64,000 nt of DNA. Source: Lacrimispora saccharolytica (lineage in GTDB: Bacteria > Bacillota > Clostridia > Lachnospirales > Lachnospiraceae). The stretch covers positions 1-64,000 of the forward strand of contig JADYUL010000011.1 of the NCBI GenBank assembly GCA_021531795.1, given 5' to 3'. Under the pieces are notes generated by a model, which had not been told where the DNA came from, made no database searches, and was given only the letters and a program-made list of their open reading frames with translations. The position numbers and the translations under genes were made by a program. Below, in pieces: positions 1 through 7,081 of the stretch (position 1 is its first letter; the number at the start of each line of letters is the position of its first letter).

Positions 1-1010
1 CCGCCGTATCCGTCTGTAACGAGTACTCCGTGGTATTCTTTTAGGAATTCGTCCGGATGGTCGGCTTTTCTTGAAGGCTGCCAGTCATATATGATAACAG
101 GCTCTGACGAAGACTTGGGATTGTTACGGTATACCCACATATAGGTCTGCTTACCGTTTTTAATCTTCTGACCGTCTATCGACATAACTTTTGCAGGCGT
201 CTCGTCTGCATGTATTACGTCGTGTGAGTAAAGAGACTGATGAAGCCTGTCAGTCATAAGGGACAGATAATTTTCAGCACCGCTTATTATCCATCTGGCC
301 AGTGTATTTGTCGGTATATCGACTCCGTTTTGCTTAAATGCTTTATTCTGCCTTTCAAGAGGAACAGCGTTTGCATACTTGGCATTCATTACTGCAGCAA
401 GTAAAGAAGGAGTGGCAATGGAATCCCTGAAAAGATCTTTGGGACGGTTAGCCCGTACAATCTTTCCGGTATTCTTCTTTGAAGCATAAACGTGAACATG
501 GTGCTCATCGGCTATAAATGTCTCAGGGATAATGCTTAATCTTTTATACACCTGTTCGGGAAGCTCCTTGTATCCTTCGGGGAACATTTCGCTTAATTCT
601 TCTTTAGACAGGGTATGGTGGAAAATCCTTGTGGGAAGTCCCTCAAGCGTTTCTTCACGTTTGCCAACAGTCTTTTTACGGCGATACGAGTGAATGACAA
701 TCTCTTCAATCTGAGGCTCGACTGATGGGAGTTCTAAACGGAATTCGGCTTCGTTAAAGAAGTCAAATATGGTCATCTGGCCATCAAACTCATCAGAAGC
801 CTTTTCACTCTTTCTGCCAAACTGACGCTGGTTCATGATCCTTATCTGTTCGGTAAGAAGTTCAATCTGCTTAGATGTATCAGCAAGCTGCGCGTTGGCG
901 TAATCAAGCTGGTCCTTAAGAGATTGTATCTGTGACTGCATTGAGGAAACCAGAATGACTAAAGCATCCTTGTTAAGACTATTAAGTTGTGCGTCTGATA
1001 ACTGGTTCAT
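1..1010 (-). CDS. tnpC: IS66 family transposase TnpC, C-terminus beyond window
   Basis: Transposase of the IS66 family, open from an ATG at 1010 to the window edge (336 codons visible). The start is preceded by AGGAGAAAGG at a good distance. The N-terminus is a long amphipathic helix rich in Leu and Gln, like the TnpC leucine-zipper region, followed by the basic GRKSEK segment. The catalytic core begins with HADETP, the first DDE aspartate, and TDGYGG, around the second aspartate, is cut by the edge. The final Glu is not visible. No frameshift was seen, so the element may be intact. Confidence 0.9.
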   Translation of the reverse strand, partial: MNQLSDAQLNSLNKDALVILVSSMQSQIQSLKDQLDYANAQLADTSKQIELLTEQIRIMNQRQFGRKSEKASDEFDGQMTIFDFFNEAEFRLELPSVEPQIEEIVIHSYRRKKTVGKREETLEGLPTRIFHHTLSKEELSEMFPEGYKELPEQVYKRLSIIPETFIADEHHVHVYASKKNTGKIVRANRPKDLFRDSIATPSLLAAVMNAKYANAVPLERQNKAFKQNGVDIPTNTLARWIISGAENYLSLMTDRLHQSLYSHDVIHADETPAKVMSIDGQKIKNGKQTYMWVYRNNPKSSSEPVIIYDWQPSRKADHPDEFLKEYHGVLVTDGYG

Positions 1011-1288
1011 AGATGCCTTTCTCCTATAAGTAATTATATCAGAAAAGCGCATAAAATGGGGATTTGAGAGGAAACGAAGGACGGAGATATTCGTCAAAAT
1101 GCCTATAAAGATAAGGGCTTGAAAGCTCCCGGTATTAAGCTTTGGATATCAGCCTTTGACAAAAAAGAAACGGTGCCATTTTGCCCGATACAGAGCAATC
1201 CGACAGTGGATATGAGGCTGTATAAGACCGGAATGACACCGAATAATACGTTGAAAACGGGTAAGAAAATTTCTCTGTTTTGCACAAA

Positions 1289-1648
1289 TCAGGCAGAGTA
1301 TGCAGGGGTTACATTACGAATTACAGGATCAATTGAAAAGCCCTGCATGAGCCATCTGAACTGCTCGGGAGACATTAAACGTAACTCGGATGAATTACGT
1401 GGCCATGAGAAATGCCCCTGTTCTACACGTTTGTAAAGAAGCAGAAAACCATCTCCTTCCCATAGGAGTCCCTTAATCTTTTTGGAAGATCTGCCACAGA
1501 AGAGAAACAACGTGTTTGGAACAAACAGATTCACCTTATACCTGCGTTCTATTATTGATGCAAGTGAATCAATACCATAGCGCAAGTCAGTATAGCCGCA
1601 CACAAGGTAGATTCCTGCAAAATTGGAAGGTACTGCATCGTTAAGCAT
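1289..1648 (-). CDS. tnpB: IS66 accessory protein TnpB (Orf2)
   Basis: A 119-residue protein with the hallmark features of IS66 Orf2: the DLRYGIDSLA segment, then LFLFCGRSSKKIKGLLWEGDG, and a C-terminal SPEQFRWLMQG. The family is needed for IS66 transposition although its biochemical role is not settled. Its start overlaps the end of tnpA by a few bases, suggesting translational coupling within one minus-strand transcript. Length is normal and the frame is intact. Confidence 0.93.
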   Translation of the reverse strand: MLNDAVPSNFAGIYLVCGYTDLRYGIDSLASIIERRYKVNLFVPNTLFLFCGRSSKKIKGLLWEGDGFLLLYKRVEQGHFSWPRNSSELRLMSPEQFRWLMQGFSIDPVIRNVTPAYSA

Positions 1649-2003
1649 ATCGCACCGCCTTAATGAGACTTATCAGTCTCTGGTCAGATATGGATGAATC
1701 GACCTCGATTCTAATGCCATCAGCGGTGATGCTTATAGAGTTGAGCGTTTTGCCTGTTTCGTTAGAATCGCGCGATTCGCGCAAAAGTGGAGAAGGGGCC
1801 TGATTAACAATTGGAACAATATCAGGAAGAACAGAATCGATATAAGATTCCTTAAGCTTGTGTTTCCAATAGTTGTAGGCGTGATAGGAAATGTTGTTTT
1901 GCAGGCACCAGTCCCTGATGGTAAGGGAGCTTGATTTCTGCTCGCTGATAATCTGTGCCCATTTGGCAAGATTAGCCTGATTCAATTTTTCTGTTGGTTG
2001 CAT
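1641..2003 (-). CDS. tnpA: IS66 accessory protein TnpA (Orf1)
   Basis: First gene of the IS66 operon, about 120 residues. I start it at the ATG at 2003 (MQPTEKLNQ) because AAAGGAGGT lies just upstream; the frame is open to 2057 but that extension has no ribosome site. The N-terminus resembles a short helix-turn-helix (SLTIRDWCLQNNISYHAYNY), as in IS66 TnpA proteins thought to bind DNA. The C-terminus overlaps tnpB by 8 bases. Confidence 0.88.
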   Translation of the reverse strand: MQPTEKLNQANLAKWAQIISEQKSSSLTIRDWCLQNNISYHAYNYWKHKLKESYIDSVLPDIVPIVNQAPSPLLRESRDSNETGKTLNSISITADGIRIEVDSSISDQRLISLIKAVRYA

Positions 2004-2199
2004 GATGATACCTCCTTTAGTACAAATCGCGCAAATCGTACAAAAACGCGAAACCATTCGGAGTTATTATCGCATTAAAGTATGGTAGAATATAAGGTAC
2101 CCGCTATTGAGGGCTTACATTCAATGTTACGAGACGGAAAACCTCTTCCAGCTCATACAGTTGCTTCTTGGGGGTAGAAAAATAATAACGGAGGATTTT

Positions 2200-2355
2200 A
2201 TGTATTCTATTGATAATTTACGCTTTGTGATGGATGAAACATCAGCTCCTTATGAAGAAAACGAAAATCCATTTGTACAAACGGAGTTAGACAATGAATT
2301 TGAGCAAATGATAATTAACAAATATCATCTTACAACAAAAGAAATGGAATCTTAG
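2200..2355 (+). CDS. Small acidic hypothetical protein (51 aa)
   Basis: The ATG at 2200 follows AACGGAGGATTTT, a strong ribosome site, so I prefer it to the upstream in-frame start that overlaps the IS66 end. The protein is acidic and Glu/Asn rich with no membrane segment or recognisable motif. The next small gene (2392) follows 36 bases after it with its own GGAGG site, so the two are probably co-transcribed. I do not recognise the family. Confidence 0.5.
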   Translation: MYSIDNLRFVMDETSAPYEENENPFVQTELDNEFEQMIINKYHLTTKEMES

Positions 2356-2391
2356 TTGACGCAGTGGTGATATTAAAGGAGGCGCTTTGGA

Positions 2392-2574
2392 ATGGAAGAC
2401 CACAAAAGCAAAGAGATGTTGCAACAAATAACGAATAAACTTGGATTTGATATTAGAGAATATAATACAAACGACTTTGGAGAAGCTCACGAAAGAGATG
2501 ACATACCAAATCCATTTGATAAATTATCACTCGAAGAATTACTTTTTTTAAGAGAAAATTATTACTTCTTATAA
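2392..2574 (+). CDS. Small hypothetical protein (60 aa)
   Basis: Starts at an ATG preceded by AAAGGAGGCGC. The product is hydrophilic, with a C-terminal LSLEELLFLRENY helix, and has no recognised domain. It follows the 51-residue ORF and is followed by the tail of another reading frame that ends at 2690. It may be cargo or a control protein of a conjugative element, but nothing in the sequence proves this. Confidence 0.5.
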   Translation: MEDHKSKEMLQQITNKLGFDIREYNTNDFGEAHERDDIPNPFDKLSLEELLFLRENYYFL

Positions 2575-2690
2575 CCCCTGAGGAAGAGAAAATTGAATAT
2601 AATAATAACAAAGTTGAGGACGGAACAGGCAACCGTCACACCCTTGTGGTCTTTAAAGAGATGCAGATTGTCACCTGCCAACTTTGTTAA
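2571..2690 (+). pseudogene. C-terminal remnant of an unidentified gene
   Basis: A frame without a start codon reads ITPEEEKIEYNNNK, then VEDGTGNRHTLVVFKEMQ, and ends at TAA 2688-2690. The composition is protein-like and the frame differs from that of the preceding 60-aa gene, which it overlaps slightly. A terminator follows directly. I read it as the 3' end of a gene whose front was lost when the mosaic was assembled. The family is unknown. Confidence 0.3.
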
Positions 2691-2693
2691 AAC

Positions 2694-2735
2694 ACCACCC
2701 TTTTGATTTGAATAATCGTTAGGGTGGTATTTTTT
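2694..2735 (+). terminator. Intrinsic terminator at the AT-rich/GC-rich junction
   Basis: ACCACCCT pairs with AGGGTGGT across a 19-base loop and is followed by ATTTTTT. It closes the AT-rich block; the GC-rich block starts immediately after, with TATGCACATTTTTTC. Confidence 0.75.
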
Positions 2736-2977
2736 ATGCACATTTTTTCTCAACTTGGGAAAGAGGGGGGGGCGAGGATTACCCTGGAGAGCAGACACGA
2801 GAAAATCACAGCGGACGCATCTTGGACGCAGTTTGGGGCCGCGTGGCCCAGCGCCGCCAGCGTACAACAAAATGCGAGACGGGCCGCAAAACCCGTCGTC
2901 GTGGCCGCGTGCGACAGTTCGCGCCACGCTTCACACATTGCGAAAAGAAAATCACGTCTCAGTTTGTGGAGGGCGCT

Positions 2978-3362
2978 ATGAAGTACAAAAATGAAAAAAC
3001 ACCAAACGAACTCCTGCTCGAACTCAAAAGAAAAGGCTGAAGGTCCGTGGGGTTCGACGACCTGAAAGAATACTACGAGGCGCGCAATAACGCCCTCGGC
3101 GAGGGTGGATCTCGTGTCGGAGGCGTTGCTGGGCATGTCGGGTGCGGCCCCGGACAGGAGGCTGACCGTCGGCGTCATAGAGGAGGTCCTCTCGTGGTGC
3201 GACGTCGATGACGAGTTCGCTGAGAAGTTCGTCAGCAGGTTCAGAGCAGTGCCCGCGGTGTCCTCGCCAAGCGCCGAGGTCGACGGCCTCTACATAGTGA
3301 AGGAGACGAGCCGCGCGGCGGATTTCTAAGACGCGCTGGCGGAAGAAGCCGCACGCGAATAG
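2978..3362 (+). pseudogene. Degraded hypothetical gene with stop codons and a frameshift
   Basis: An ATG with GTGGAGGG upstream opens MKYKNEKTPNELLLELKRKG, then an in-frame TGA at 3038-3040. The same frame continues convincingly (RSVGFDDLKEYYEARNNALGEG), then a frameshift near 3100 leads into VDLVSEALLGMSGAAPDRR. That frame reads on to an in-frame TAA at 3328-3330 and resumes as DALAEEAARE before TAG 3360-3362. All pieces show GC-rich third positions in a single coherent path. I therefore read one gene of about 125 codons carrying three lesions. No family was recognised. The stretch 2736-2977 before it holds no gene I trust. Confidence 0.5.
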
Positions 3363-3462
3363 ACCAGGATTTTTTTATTTCCCACATCCCGTTTGCAAGC
3401 GCAGGCGCTCCGCAAGTTCAGGCACCGCAAATAGCTGGGAACTTTTCAATGCGCGAGCGCCC

Positions 3463-3485
3463 GCGCGAATTTTGCTCGACACATC
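3463..3485 (+). promoter_or_regulatory. T-rich/CACAT upstream element before clpP-like gene
   Basis: GCGCGA, then ATTTTGCTCGA, then CACATC. It aligns without gaps with the copies at 7026, 8821, 9739 and 18026 and lies about 38 bases before the ATG of the ClpP-like gene. A second looser copy (TTTTTTTATTTCCCACAT) sits at about 3369-3386. Its function is unproven; it may be a promoter or a binding site. Confidence 0.45.
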
Positions 3486-3523
3486 TGCGGTGAGAGGACG
3501 TTGCAGGGATAGGAGGAGAGGAT

Positions 3524-4141
3524 ATGAAGTATCAGAGCGCAGTGTTTTACGAGGGTTCTGGTCAGGCGCAGGCAGTGCCGCTAGAGGCCATGGAGATGAG
3601 GCGGAGAATCGTCTGGCTCGACGAGGAGATAACTCCGGAGGTGGCCAACGGCGTTGTGAGGAAGATTTCGCACCTCGCTGCGGAGTCGGCCCGCCCGATT
3701 GTGCTGGCGATAGATTCCCCCGGGGGCTCGGTCGACGCGGGCCTGGTAATTTGCGACGCGGTGTCGGGGTGCGGGGCGCCGGTCACGACGGCGTGCGTGG
3801 GGCGCGCGTACTCGATGGCCGCGGTCGTGCTCTCGAGCGGCTCTCGCAGGCTCATGACCCCGAGCTCGAAGGCGATGGTCCACCAGCCGCTGATAAGGCA
3901 GATGCCAGGGGGTTCCTCGGACGACGTGGAGGTTCTTTCTGGTGAGCTCAGGGAGGCGAAGGCCCGGCTCAACTCGATACTCAAAAAGAACACAGGGAGG
4001 AGCCTCAGGGAGGTGGAGAGAGCGACGAAGCACGACACCTTCTTCACGGCGGCGGAGGCGGTAAAGTTCGGTCTTGCCGACGAGGTCGCGGACCTGTCGG
4101 TGGCGCTTGCAGGAGAGGAGGTGGCGCTATGGAGGATATGA
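3524..4141 (+). CDS. ClpP-like serine protease of a mobile element
   Basis: A 205-residue ClpP/crotonase-fold peptidase. The full catalytic triad is visible: Ser97 in GRAYSMAA, His120 in MVHQP and Asp171 in KHDTFFTAAEA, at spacings almost identical to bacterial ClpP. DSPGGSVDAG forms the oxyanion-side loop. It follows AGGAGGAGAGGAT. Its C-terminus overlaps the start of the VirD4-like ATPase gene by 13 bases, so the two are surely co-expressed. Phage and plasmid ClpP paralogues often act in prohead or surface-protein maturation. Here, beside a coupling ATPase, a role in the transfer machinery or in entry is possible but inferred. The gene is GC-rich and not the host's housekeeping clpP. Confidence 0.85.
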   Translation: MKYQSAVFYEGSGQAQAVPLEAMEMRRRIVWLDEEITPEVANGVVRKISHLAAESARPIVLAIDSPGGSVDAGLVICDAVSGCGAPVTTACVGRAYSMAAVVLSSGSRRLMTPSSKAMVHQPLIRQMPGGSSDDVEVLSGELREAKARLNSILKKNTGRSLREVERATKHDTFFTAAEAVKFGLADEVADLSVALAGEEVALWRI

Positions 4142-5454
4142 GAAAGATGGTGGACGAGCTAGTGTTCGGGGACAGGGTGTCTCGCCCGATGGACATCTCG
4201 GCGACGAGGCTCAACAACAACGTCGTGGTCGTCGGCGCGACGGGCGCCGGAAAAACGACCGCCTATACGGAGGCGAATCTCCTGTCCTTTTCGGAGTGCA
4301 GCGTGGTCGTCTCGATGTCCAAGAGGGTGCTCGCGGACCGCTACGCCGAGGAGTACGAGAGGAGGGGCTACGAGGTCGCGGTTGTGGACCTGGCGGAGCC
4401 CTCGGCGAGCCAGTGGGGCTACGACCCGTTGGCGATGGTGAGAAACGCTGAGGACGTCTCGGACCTCGCAAGGGAGGTCGTCCAGGCGAACGCGGAGCAC
4501 GAGCAGGACCCATACTGGTCCAACAGCGCTGCGGTGCTACTTGAGGCCCTGCTGCTCGCCTCGCTTGAGATGAGGAGGGTAGACGCCTCGCTGCCCCCGG
4601 CGTCCATCAGCGACGCGATTGACCTTTTCGAGGAACTCTCGTTCAGGGACGGGAGGGGCGGCGTCTCCGAGTCTACGCTCGACCATCTCTTCGAGGCCCT
4701 GGAGATGAAGGATCCGTGCTCGGAGGCCGCGGCGAAGTGGAGGTCCGTGAAGGGGCTGGCCTACAAGACGGTGAGCTGCGTGTACTCGACGCTGTCGGTG
4801 GCGCTCTCGAAGATGTTCACGAGGTCGGTAAAGGACGTGTGCGCGTCGGAGAGGCTGTTCGACCCGTCGTCGCTCGGTGTAAAGAAGACCGCACTTTTCA
4901 TAATAACCTCCCCGGTGAACCTCGCCGCGCACTCGTTCTGCCAGCTCATGTACGGGGGAATATTCAAGAGCCTGTTCGAACTCGCGGAGGCGTCCCCAGG
5001 CTACGCGGTCCCAGTTCCGGTCCACGTAATCTGCGATGATTTCGCGGTCGGGGCCAAAATCGCGAGCTTCCCGGGGACGATTTCGGTCATGAGGTCGGCG
5101 GGGGTCTCGGTGTCCCTCCTTATACAGAGCAGGCGCCAGCTGGCGGCGATGTACGGTGAAGTGGGGGCCTCGATAATATGGGACAACTGCGACACTGCGG
5201 TGTACATAGGCAGCACGAACAGCGACGACACCGCGAGGGAGGTTGCCTCGAGGCTTGACGTGCCGATCTCGAGGGTGCTCACGATGCCGGCCGACGAGGT
5301 CGTGGTTATCCAAAGGGGGAGGCGCCCGGTCGTTTGCAGGGTGTTCCCAACGCTCACCGACGAAAGGAGGGTGCGGATACTGCAGGGCGAGGCGCCCCAC
5401 AAAAATAATTTTGCACATAGGCAGGAGAATCTGAGTGCGGAGGGAAGGCTATGA
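4129..5454 (+). CDS. VirD4/TraG-like type IV coupling ATPase (compact)
   Basis: A 441-residue P-loop ATPase. Walker A GATGAGKT is at residues 36-43, Walker B-like VHVICDDFA lies near residue 300, followed by LLIQSRRQL, matching VirD4/TraG/TraD coupling proteins that feed relaxase-DNA into a type IV channel. It lacks the usual N-terminal membrane helices, so it is a soluble or truncated type. The start has GGAGAGGAGG upstream and overlaps the ClpP-like gene. The last 15-20 residues are translated from the T-rich/CACAT element at 5409-5421, so the natural C-terminus may have been shorter. Arg is mostly AGG. Confidence 0.8.
   Translation: MEDMRKMVDELVFGDRVSRPMDISATRLNNNVVVVGATGAGKTTAYTEANLLSFSECSVVVSMSKRVLADRYAEEYERRGYEVAVVDLAEPSASQWGYDPLAMVRNAEDVSDLAREVVQANAEHEQDPYWSNSAAVLLEALLLASLEMRRVDASLPPASISDAIDLFEELSFRDGRGGVSESTLDHLFEALEMKDPCSEAAAKWRSVKGLAYKTVSCVYSTLSVALSKMFTRSVKDVCASERLFDPSSLGVKKTALFIITSPVNLAAHSFCQLMYGGIFKSLFELAEASPGYAVPVPVHVICDDFAVGAKIASFPGTISVMRSAGVSVSLLIQSRRQLAAMYGEVGASIIWDNCDTAVYIGSTNSDDTAREVASRLDVPISRVLTMPADEVVVIQRGRRPVVCRVFPTLTDERRVRILQGEAPHKNNFAHRQENLSAEGRL
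5409..5421 (+). promoter_or_regulatory. CACATA element copy inside the end of the ATPase gene
   Basis: TTTTGCACATAGG, sharing GCACATAGGCA exactly with the copy at 7042-7052. It lies about 30 bases before the next start codon (5451). Confidence 0.4.
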
Positions 5455-5705
5455 AAAAACGCCAAAGAGCTGCGCGAGGTGGCGAGCTCGTACAAAAACA
5501 GGATAGGGGAAGTGGAGGCTCGTATTCGGGGAGCCTCCACTCAGCCCCACGGCGGTCGGGGCAGCAAAGGTCCCGGTTCGTCGTTCAGGGTCTACGAGGT
5601 CACAGGGTGCGGGGCCCGGTACGTCTGTCGCCGGAAGAGGAGCCCGCGCTCGCCGAGGCATCCGAGATAGTGAAAATGGCGCTGGAGCGCCAAAACTTGG
5701 TATAG
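5451..5705 (+). pseudogene. Small gene with compensating frameshifts
   Basis: ATG with GCGGAGGGAAGG upstream, overlapping the preceding stop as ATGA. As written, the frame after the A-run gives low-complexity Arg/Gly sequence. Skipping one A of AAAAAAC instead yields KNAKELREVASSYKNRIGEVE, with GC-rich third positions, to about GSSFRVYEVTGCGARYV. The original frame is then better again for LSPEEEPALAEASEIVKMAL up to TAG 5705. I infer one gene of about 84 codons with two indels, or sequencing errors in homopolymers. No family was recognised; it is helical and charged. Confidence 0.45.
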
Positions 5706-5807
5706 AGCCGAAAGGCACCTGCGGGCAGGCCAATGGTATTATGTTAGGGTAAATTCAAAGTACAAAATTTTTTGAAAACTCAAATCTCAAGACGCCAATT
5801 AAGTTAA

Positions 5808-6035
5808 GCGTTTGCAAAAGAAAGAGCACCTGTCGTAGGCGTATAGTCTTCGGCGGGTGTATTATTTTACATATATATAAAGATAAAAGTTCCAGACCAA
5901 CAAGAAACAGATAAACGTGCAAAGTACATATACGATATTTCTTTTCCTGTTGAAGGAACGTACTACGCTCATATTTCAACTAACTTGACTAAAACAAAGT
6001 ACGTGATGCATTGTGTCTATAGAGGTGCACTGTAG
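5808..6035 (+). pseudogene. Relic reading frame in the AT-rich spacer
   Basis: The 373-base stretch 5706-6078 has no intact gene. One frame reads AFAKERAPVVGV, an in-frame TAG (5844-5846), then SSAGVLFYIYIKIKVPDQQE and TYYAHISTNLTKTKYVMHC, ending at TAG 6033-6035. No usable start was seen. The composition is protein-like and host-like (AT-rich), so I read a decayed gene fragment of unknown family. Confidence 0.3.
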
Positions 6036-6078
6036 CACGTTCCGGAGAGTAATTTACATATAGAGAAAGAGAAAAGAA

Positions 6079-6468
6079 ATGAATAATCAAGACTTAATGT
6101 TAAATACAATAAATATCAAAAATGAAAAAGGGTCGTTTTCGATATTAGAAATTATTGAACCGTTGATAAGAAACTTATTAAGTGAAATAGGAAATGACAC
6201 AATATTGTCTTTGACTCTGTTTGGTTCATATATTAAAGGGACAGCAACTTCTGAATCTGATATTGATTTGTGCCTAATATATAAGACAGGTTTAATTTCA
6301 GAATTGGAGATTAACTTGCTTGTTGACTCCATGTGCAGTGAGCTGTTAGGAAAGTATGGAGTTGTTATTAACATTCTTTGTTTTTCTGAGAAATACTATT
6401 TAGAAAACAAAGATACAAGTCCGTTATTGATTGATATATGCAATGAAGGTGTACTATGCAAGATATAA
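6079..6468 (+). CDS. MNT-type nucleotidyltransferase (minimal, DNA pol beta fold)
   Basis: A 129-residue minimal nucleotidyltransferase. LFGSYIKGTATSESDIDLCL has the GS...DxD metal-binding signature of the MntA family, whose members AMPylate HEPN toxins as antitoxins. The normal partner would be a HEPN gene directly downstream, but only a 25-codon ORF overlaps its end, so the toxin appears lost or truncated. The start has a purine-rich AGAAAGAGAAAAG upstream. A terminator follows. The gene is AT-rich, unlike the GC-rich blocks on both sides. Confidence 0.72.
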   Translation: MNNQDLMLNTINIKNEKGSFSILEIIEPLIRNLLSEIGNDTILSLTLFGSYIKGTATSESDIDLCLIYKTGLISELEINLLVDSMCSELLGKYGVVINILCFSEKYYLENKDTSPLLIDICNEGVLCKI

Positions 6469-6533
6469 ATGAAAAAATAAAGAAAGCCAAAGAGGTTGAC
6501 AAACACGAAAAAGATTTCGATATTGAAATGTAA
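6456..6533 (+). CDS. Short ORF overlapping the MNT gene (25 aa)
   Basis: MQDINEKIKKAKEVDKHEKD and a few more residues before TAA. It overlaps the nucleotidyltransferase end by 13 bases, where a HEPN partner gene would start. It could be the remaining N-terminus of a deleted toxin or a chance ORF. Confidence 0.25.
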   Translation: MQDINEKIKKAKEVDKHEKDFDIEM

Positions 6534-6546
6534 ACAAATGTTAAAT

Positions 6547-6595
6547 AAAAATACCACTGCTCGATTTTCAAGAATTTCTAACAGTGGTATTTTTA
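6547..6595 (+). terminator. Intrinsic terminator after MNT gene
   Basis: AAAAATACCACTG pairs with CAGTGGTATTTTT across a 22-base loop. It is symmetrical enough to act in both directions. The next GC-rich block begins just after it with TTTTTTGACATTGG. Confidence 0.8.
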
Positions 6596-6736
6596 TGTTT
6601 ATTTTTTGACATTGGCGGGCAGGCGCCTTTTTTATGTGCAAATTTTCGGTCGGGCAGCTGCGTCGCAAACGGCTCTGGCCTTTGTAATTTCACAAATAAA
6701 TAGTGACGCACACGGCAGGCGCCAGGAGGAAAGGAA

Positions 6737-6992
6737 ATGAAAAGAAGTCTTCCGACGTATTCGGGAATAAGAACGCCAAGGAAGGGCAGCCGCGCGGTTG
6801 GAAAGGGCGCCGCACTTCTTGCACTGGCGCTGGAGGGGCTATGGTAGGCGCGTGGCTTTGCCGCATTTTTGAAAAGAAGAGGGCAGAGGAGTCCCCGCAG
6901 GTGCCGTGGCTGCGGGTCGGAGTGTACGAGTCCGCGCCGATCTGGACGATGCCGAAAAGGAGGAGGACCACGACGACGTCGAGCTGGACTAG
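6737..6992 (+). pseudogene. Degraded small gene of the GC-rich block
   Basis: An ATG after CCAGGAGGAAAGGAA opens MKRSLPTYSGIRTPRKGSRA, then GKGAALLALALEGLW and TAG. Coherent coding continues in another frame (GAWLCRIFEKKRAEESPQVP) and then in a third (VRADLDDAEKEEDHDDVELD), ending at TAG 6990-6992. This suggests one gene of about 85 codons with two frameshifts. The front looks like a basic N-terminus followed by a short hydrophobic helix; the tail is very acidic. A T-rich ATGTGCAAATTTTCGG element lies upstream at 6623-6645. No family was recognised. Confidence 0.4.
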
Positions 6993-7025
6993 CCTGACCG
7001 GGGGTGCTAGAATTGTAGTGGGGCC

Positions 7026-7048
7026 GCGCGACTTTTCTTTCGCACATA
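7026..7048 (+). promoter_or_regulatory. Conserved upstream element, copy A
   Basis: GCGCGAC followed by TTTTCTTTCGCACATA. It is identical over the whole 23 bases to copy B (9739-9761), nearly identical to copy C (18026-18048) and similar to copy D (8821-8843). It sits 33 bases before the small gene at 7082. Confidence 0.6.
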
Positions 7049-7081
7049 GGCACCATAGGAAAGCACCGAAAGGAGAAGGCC

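Larger units (their letters stand above)
1..2118 (-). mobile_element. IS66-family insertion sequence, one end outside the window
   Basis: Three minus-strand genes in the classical IS66 order (tnpA, tnpB, tnpC) fill this stretch. Read inward on the minus strand from 2118, the end is GTAAGCCCTCAATAGCGGG, which starts with the GTAAGC typical of IS66 terminal inverted repeats, so I place the boundary at 2118/2119. The other end lies left of base 1, so the target duplication cannot be checked. The tnpB-tnpC spacer (1011-1288) is longer than in most IS66 elements and holds only an unconvincing 60-codon minus-strand ORF. The element abuts the mosaic island and may have inserted into it. Confidence 0.85.

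Noticed and set aside
1103-1285. 60-codon minus-strand ORF in the IS66 tnpB-tnpC spacer
   Set aside because: Hydrophobic but without ribosome site or known IS66 counterpart; spacer DNA is the simpler view.
2724-2981. Plus-strand ORF of 85 codons before the degraded gene at 2978
   Set aside because: Third positions are mildly GC-rich and it would overlap the next start as ATGA, but there is no ribosome site and overlapping frames look equally plausible. Not called.
3472-4451. Arg/Gly-rich ORFs in other frames over clpP-like and virD4-like genes
   Set aside because: Frame shadows of GC-rich coding DNA; the true frames have catalytic motifs and ribosome sites.
4537-5418. Long minus-strand ORF (293 codons) opposite the VirD4-like gene
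   Set aside because: Arg/His-rich low-complexity translation typical of the antisense of GC-rich coding DNA; no ribosome site and no known motifs.
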